A DNA stretch of 64,000 nt from Iningainema tapete BLCC-T55 (GTDB lineage Bacteria; Cyanobacteriota; Cyanobacteriia; Cyanobacteriales; Nostocaceae): the NCBI RefSeq assembly GCF_014698965.1, contig NZ_JACXAE010000048.1, forward strand, positions 83,827-147,826. Direction: 5' to 3'. Positions within the stretch are counted from its first letter, which is position 1. Each line of letters begins with the position of its first letter. Of this stretch, positions 61,625 to 64,000 are shown one piece after another. Made by a program: the position numbers and the translations under genes. The notes under the pieces are model-generated. The model saw nothing but the letters and a program-made list of their open reading frames with translations, searched no databases and had not been told where the DNA came from.

Positions 61625-64000
61625 TCATCGCCACTCACCTTGTAATGTGAATGCAGCCCAATAATAAGGATTTTGCCATTGTTGTTGCTGCCACATACTC
61701 AGTTGTGCCGCACGTAAGGCAGCAGTAGGCGACTTCCCTTGCTGCAACATCTGTTTGTAAAACTCCTGCATCAACATTGCTGTACCAAAGTCATCAACTT
61801 TCCACAACGACACTACCACTCTTGCCGCACCTGCATACATCAACCCTCTTGTCAAGCCTACTAATCCTTCTCCACTGACTTCCTTTCCTAGCCCGGTTTC
61901 ACAGGCGCTAAGTACTAACAGTTCTGCGGGTAAGTTGAGGTTGAAAATGTCACCCAACCTTAGGTAGCCTCGAACAGGTTTACCAAGTTTGTCAAAAAGC
62001 GAGAGGACAATACCTGATAACTCTGGGTTAGTGCTGTCAGCGAAACCGTGGGTAGCAAAATGTATGTAGCGATATTGTTGCAACTGTTGATTATTTGCCC
62101 AGGTGTAGTTGGCATCAAAATCAAACACCTCTAAGCGATTTGATGAGGGGACAAGTTGTGAAATTGTCTGTGCTTCAGTGCGAGTCCCTTCTAGTCGCTC
62201 CCATGAGTTGCGGTTGAGATTTTTTGCCGCCCGTTTTAGGGTAGACTGTTGTAAGTCGAGGTCAGGGGCGATACCCACAGGTTTTCCAGTGACTCGCGCA
62301 TCGTCGGCGCTGAATACGGGATCGGCAAGGATGGCTAAGGTTTTTGGCGCAACTTTGCGTCCTGTGAGTTCTTGGCGTTGAAGGGCGATAGTTGTGGCGG
62401 AAGGTAGATTGATGATTTCATGGTTGATAAGCAGAGGTTGAGTTTGCTTTGTTAGATCGCTTAAGGCAGCAAAAGGCACATACTGCAACGCCCCATCACC
62501 GACAATCAACAGCCGCTTATTTCCTAATTGTGCGGCGACTGGTTGTAAAAGCATTTGACTGAGTTTGAGCGCCAAGTTGACATTCGCCGAACCTGATGCA
62601 GAACCATGCTCCACTTTAATTCCTCTTCTAGTGTAAAGATTATTACCTGAGTTATTCAACAACTGATAAAATTTCTTAGCAGCAGCTTCGATTTCGGTAC
62701 GTTTTGGTAGTTCGTAACTGGTAATGCTGGTTTGAGTCACTGCCCAAAGATAGCTGCGTTTTTCACCTAAGGAATATTGCAATAATAGGGTATCTTTATC
62801 TATTTGTTGCTGAATTTCGGGTAACTTTAGTGGAGAGGGATACTTCAGCGCTGCGTATTTAGGGCTACTGGTACGGATTTTGGTTTGCAGTTCTTTGTGT
62901 TGGTTTATGAGATCTGAGACTTCTTTTTCCAGCTTACTGGCACTGGCTAGGGCAATGGGATCTTTAATTTTGCGACTATTAACTAGATCGAACCGGAGTT
63001 TTTCCTTAGCATCAATTAATTCTTGTAAGCGTTTTTCCTCTGCCAAGAGTTTAGGATCAACATCTTTACGGATACCTGCTTTAGCTTCGGTAAGGAGTTC
63101 TAAAAGTACCCTAGCACGCGATCGCTCGCTGATATGCAGTGCTTGTGCATTGTATCCCATTGACGGGTCTTTTTTGTGCAGTTGCATCAACAGGTCGATT
63201 TTGATTTGATAATAATCTTGCACTGATGCAAAATAGGAAGTGCGTAAATCTGGAGAGACAATTAAAGTACGTAAGTCTTCAATGATATTGATCGCACCCT
63301 CGATATGAGTGAGTGCTGCAAGTAAGTTGTTTTTGCTGCTTTCAAGCAAAGCCAGATTACGAAGGGTAATAGCTTCCCCACCTTTGTCCCCCACCGCACG
63401 AAGCAACAGCAGTGCTTGGTCGTAATATGAAAGTGCTTTTTGTTTTTCTCCTAAATCGTCGTAAACTGCCCCGATATTATTGAGGGTTCGAGCATCCCCA
63501 CCTTTGTCCCCCACCGCACGATACAACGGCAGTGCTTGGTTGTAATATGAAAGTGCTTTGTGCTTTTCTCCTAAATTGTCGTAAACTGCCCCGATATTAT
63601 TGAGGGAAGTAGCTTCCTTACCTTTGTCCCCCACTGCACGAAGCAACGGCAGTGCTTGGTCGTAATATGAAAGTGCTTTTTGTTTTTCTCCTAAATCGTC
63701 GTAAACTTTCCCGATATTATTGAGAGAAGTAGCTTCCCCACCTTTGTCCCCCACTTGACGATACAACGGCAGTGCTTGGTCGTAATATGAAAGTGCTTTG
63801 TGCTTTTCTCCTAAACCTGAGTAAACTGCCCCGATATTATTGAGGGAAGTAGCTTCCCCACCTTTGTCCCCCACTGCACGATGCAACGGCAGTGCTTGGT
63901 CGTAATATGAAAGTGCTTTCTGATTTTCTCCTAAATCGTCGTAAACTTTCCCGATATTATTGAGAGAAGTAGCTTCCCCACCTTTGTCCCCCACTTGACG
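61625..64000 (-). CDS. TPR-CHAT protein, N-terminus beyond window
   Basis: The frame is open to the right edge, so the N-terminus is missing; at least 792 residues are present. Residues 1-210 (as seen) are TPR units of 40 residues (NNIGAVYDDLGEKQKALSYYDQALPL), about five or six copies. A helical linker follows (residues about 280-390). The C-terminal CHAT domain, a caspase-like peptidase fold, has His in YIHFATHGFAD and Cys in LLVLSACETGLGKEVSGEGLV, both catalytic residues intact. CHAT proteins cleave partner proteins in several defence and cell-death systems, but the target here is not known. The TPR part is encoded by near-identical 120-bp repeats. Confidence 0.9.
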   Translation of the reverse strand, partial: RQVGDKGGEATSLNNIGKVYDDLGENQKALSYYDQALPLHRAVGDKGGEATSLNNIGAVYSGLGEKHKALSYYDQALPLYRQVGDKGGEATSLNNIGKVYDDLGEKQKALSYYDQALPLLRAVGDKGKEATSLNNIGAVYDNLGEKHKALSYYNQALPLYRAVGDKGGDARTLNNIGAVYDDLGEKQKALSYYDQALLLLRAVGDKGGEAITLRNLALLESSKNNLLAALTHIEGAINIIEDLRTLIVSPDLRTSYFASVQDYYQIKIDLLMQLHKKDPSMGYNAQALHISERSRARVLLELLTEAKAGIRKDVDPKLLAEEKRLQELIDAKEKLRFDLVNSRKIKDPIALASASKLEKEVSDLINQHKELQTKIRTSSPKYAALKYPSPLKLPEIQQQIDKDTLLLQYSLGEKRSYLWAVTQTSITSYELPKRTEIEAAAKKFYQLLNNSGNNLYTRRGIKVEHGSASGSANVNLALKLSQMLLQPVAAQLGNKRLLIVGDGALQYVPFAALSDLTKQTQPLLINHEIINLPSATTIALQRQELTGRKVAPKTLAILADPVFSADDARVTGKPVGIAPDLDLQQSTLKRAAKNLNRNSWERLEGTRTEAQTISQLVPSSNRLEVFDFDANYTWANNQQLQQYRYIHFATHGFADSTNPELSGIVLSLFDKLGKPVRGYLRLGDIFNLNLPAELLVLSACETGLGKEVSGEGLVGLTRGLMYAGAARVVVSLWKVDDFGTAMLMQEFYKQMLQQGKSPTAALRAAQLSMWQQQQWQNPYYWAAFTLQGEWR
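63362..64000. repeat. 120-bp tandem repeats encoding TPR units
   Basis: Five full units and part of a sixth, each 120 bp (40 codons), are nearly identical, with junctions at about 63481, 63601, 63721, 63841 and 63961. Differences cluster at the GTCGTAAAC and CACGATACAACGG positions. The array continues past the window edge. Confidence 0.93.

Noticed and set aside
61625..63994. CHAT gene start at GTG 63994
   Set aside because: The frame continues with repeat units to the window edge, so the GTG is internal.

Overview
The window comes from the chromosome of a filamentous, heterocyst-forming cyanobacterium (Nostocales type). It carries hetR (56026-56925), a patX-like RGSGR peptide precursor (47799-48020), the phycobilisome-core gene apcF, and glnA behind a canonical NtcA box. 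It also has a 5'-UTR-led RRM gene, many GCGATCGC (HIP1) sites, heptanucleotide tandem repeats and GTAGAGACG-type palindromes. No tRNA, rRNA, CRISPR array or intact transposase was seen.

Layout. 1-7.2 kb: edge fragment, dnaK, tRNA-dihydrouridine synthase, Orn/Lys/Arg decarboxylase family gene, Pro-rich ORF, ychF. 7.2-22.3 kb is accessory: antitoxin with a nonsense-broken RelE/ParE toxin, a coiled-coil plus GUN4-domain pair, a subtilase, a HTH-NB-ARC-WD40 STAND protein followed by a Kir-type channel, a broken UPF0175/DUF3368 module inserted at the P-loop of a NACHT fragment, a WD40 protein, a NACHT ATPase gene with an in-frame TGA, and an intact MntA-HepT pair. 22.5-29.4 kb: BON protein, alpha/beta hydrolase, infC, a large transporter-HEAT-cNMP protein, RNA-binding protein. 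29.5-33.2 kb: HicB with a truncated HicA, an I9-like inhibitor, a subtilase, a CAP protein with an in-frame TGA, two MITE-like elements and an AraC regulator. 33.4-38.7 kb: a PD-(D/E)XK-like protein and a polyamine-type cluster (DUF4178, aminopropyltransferase, FemAB/GNAT-like ligase, DUF350, convergent SpeD). 38.7-40.9 kb: a wrecked YafQ-like TA pair, a ParB-fold toxin-like gene with its putative immunity gene, and a decayed second copy of the immunity gene. 41-47.3 kb: Era-like GTPase, tlyA, apcF, glnA, a methyltransferase. 47.8-57.7 kb: patX, an orphan antitoxin, an alcohol dehydrogenase, a PiT transporter, an EamA transporter, hetR and a secreted Cys-rich protein. 58-64 kb: rpsD, moaA, a coiled-coil protein, a trypsin-like protease and a TPR-CHAT protein that runs off the right edge.

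How it fits together. The 43-57 kb part reads as a nitrogen and development locus. NtcA-controlled glnA, a patX with a TCCGGA (DIF-type) promoter element and hetR lie within 12 kb; HetR drives heterocyst differentiation and RGSGR peptides inhibit it. The accessory parts show one repeated theme: several toxin or effector genes are broken (nonsense, frameshift, deletion, truncation) while the partner antitoxin or WD40 gene is often still open. The polyamine-type cluster is the best candidate for a poorly described biochemical system. All calls are from reading the sequence; no database search was run.
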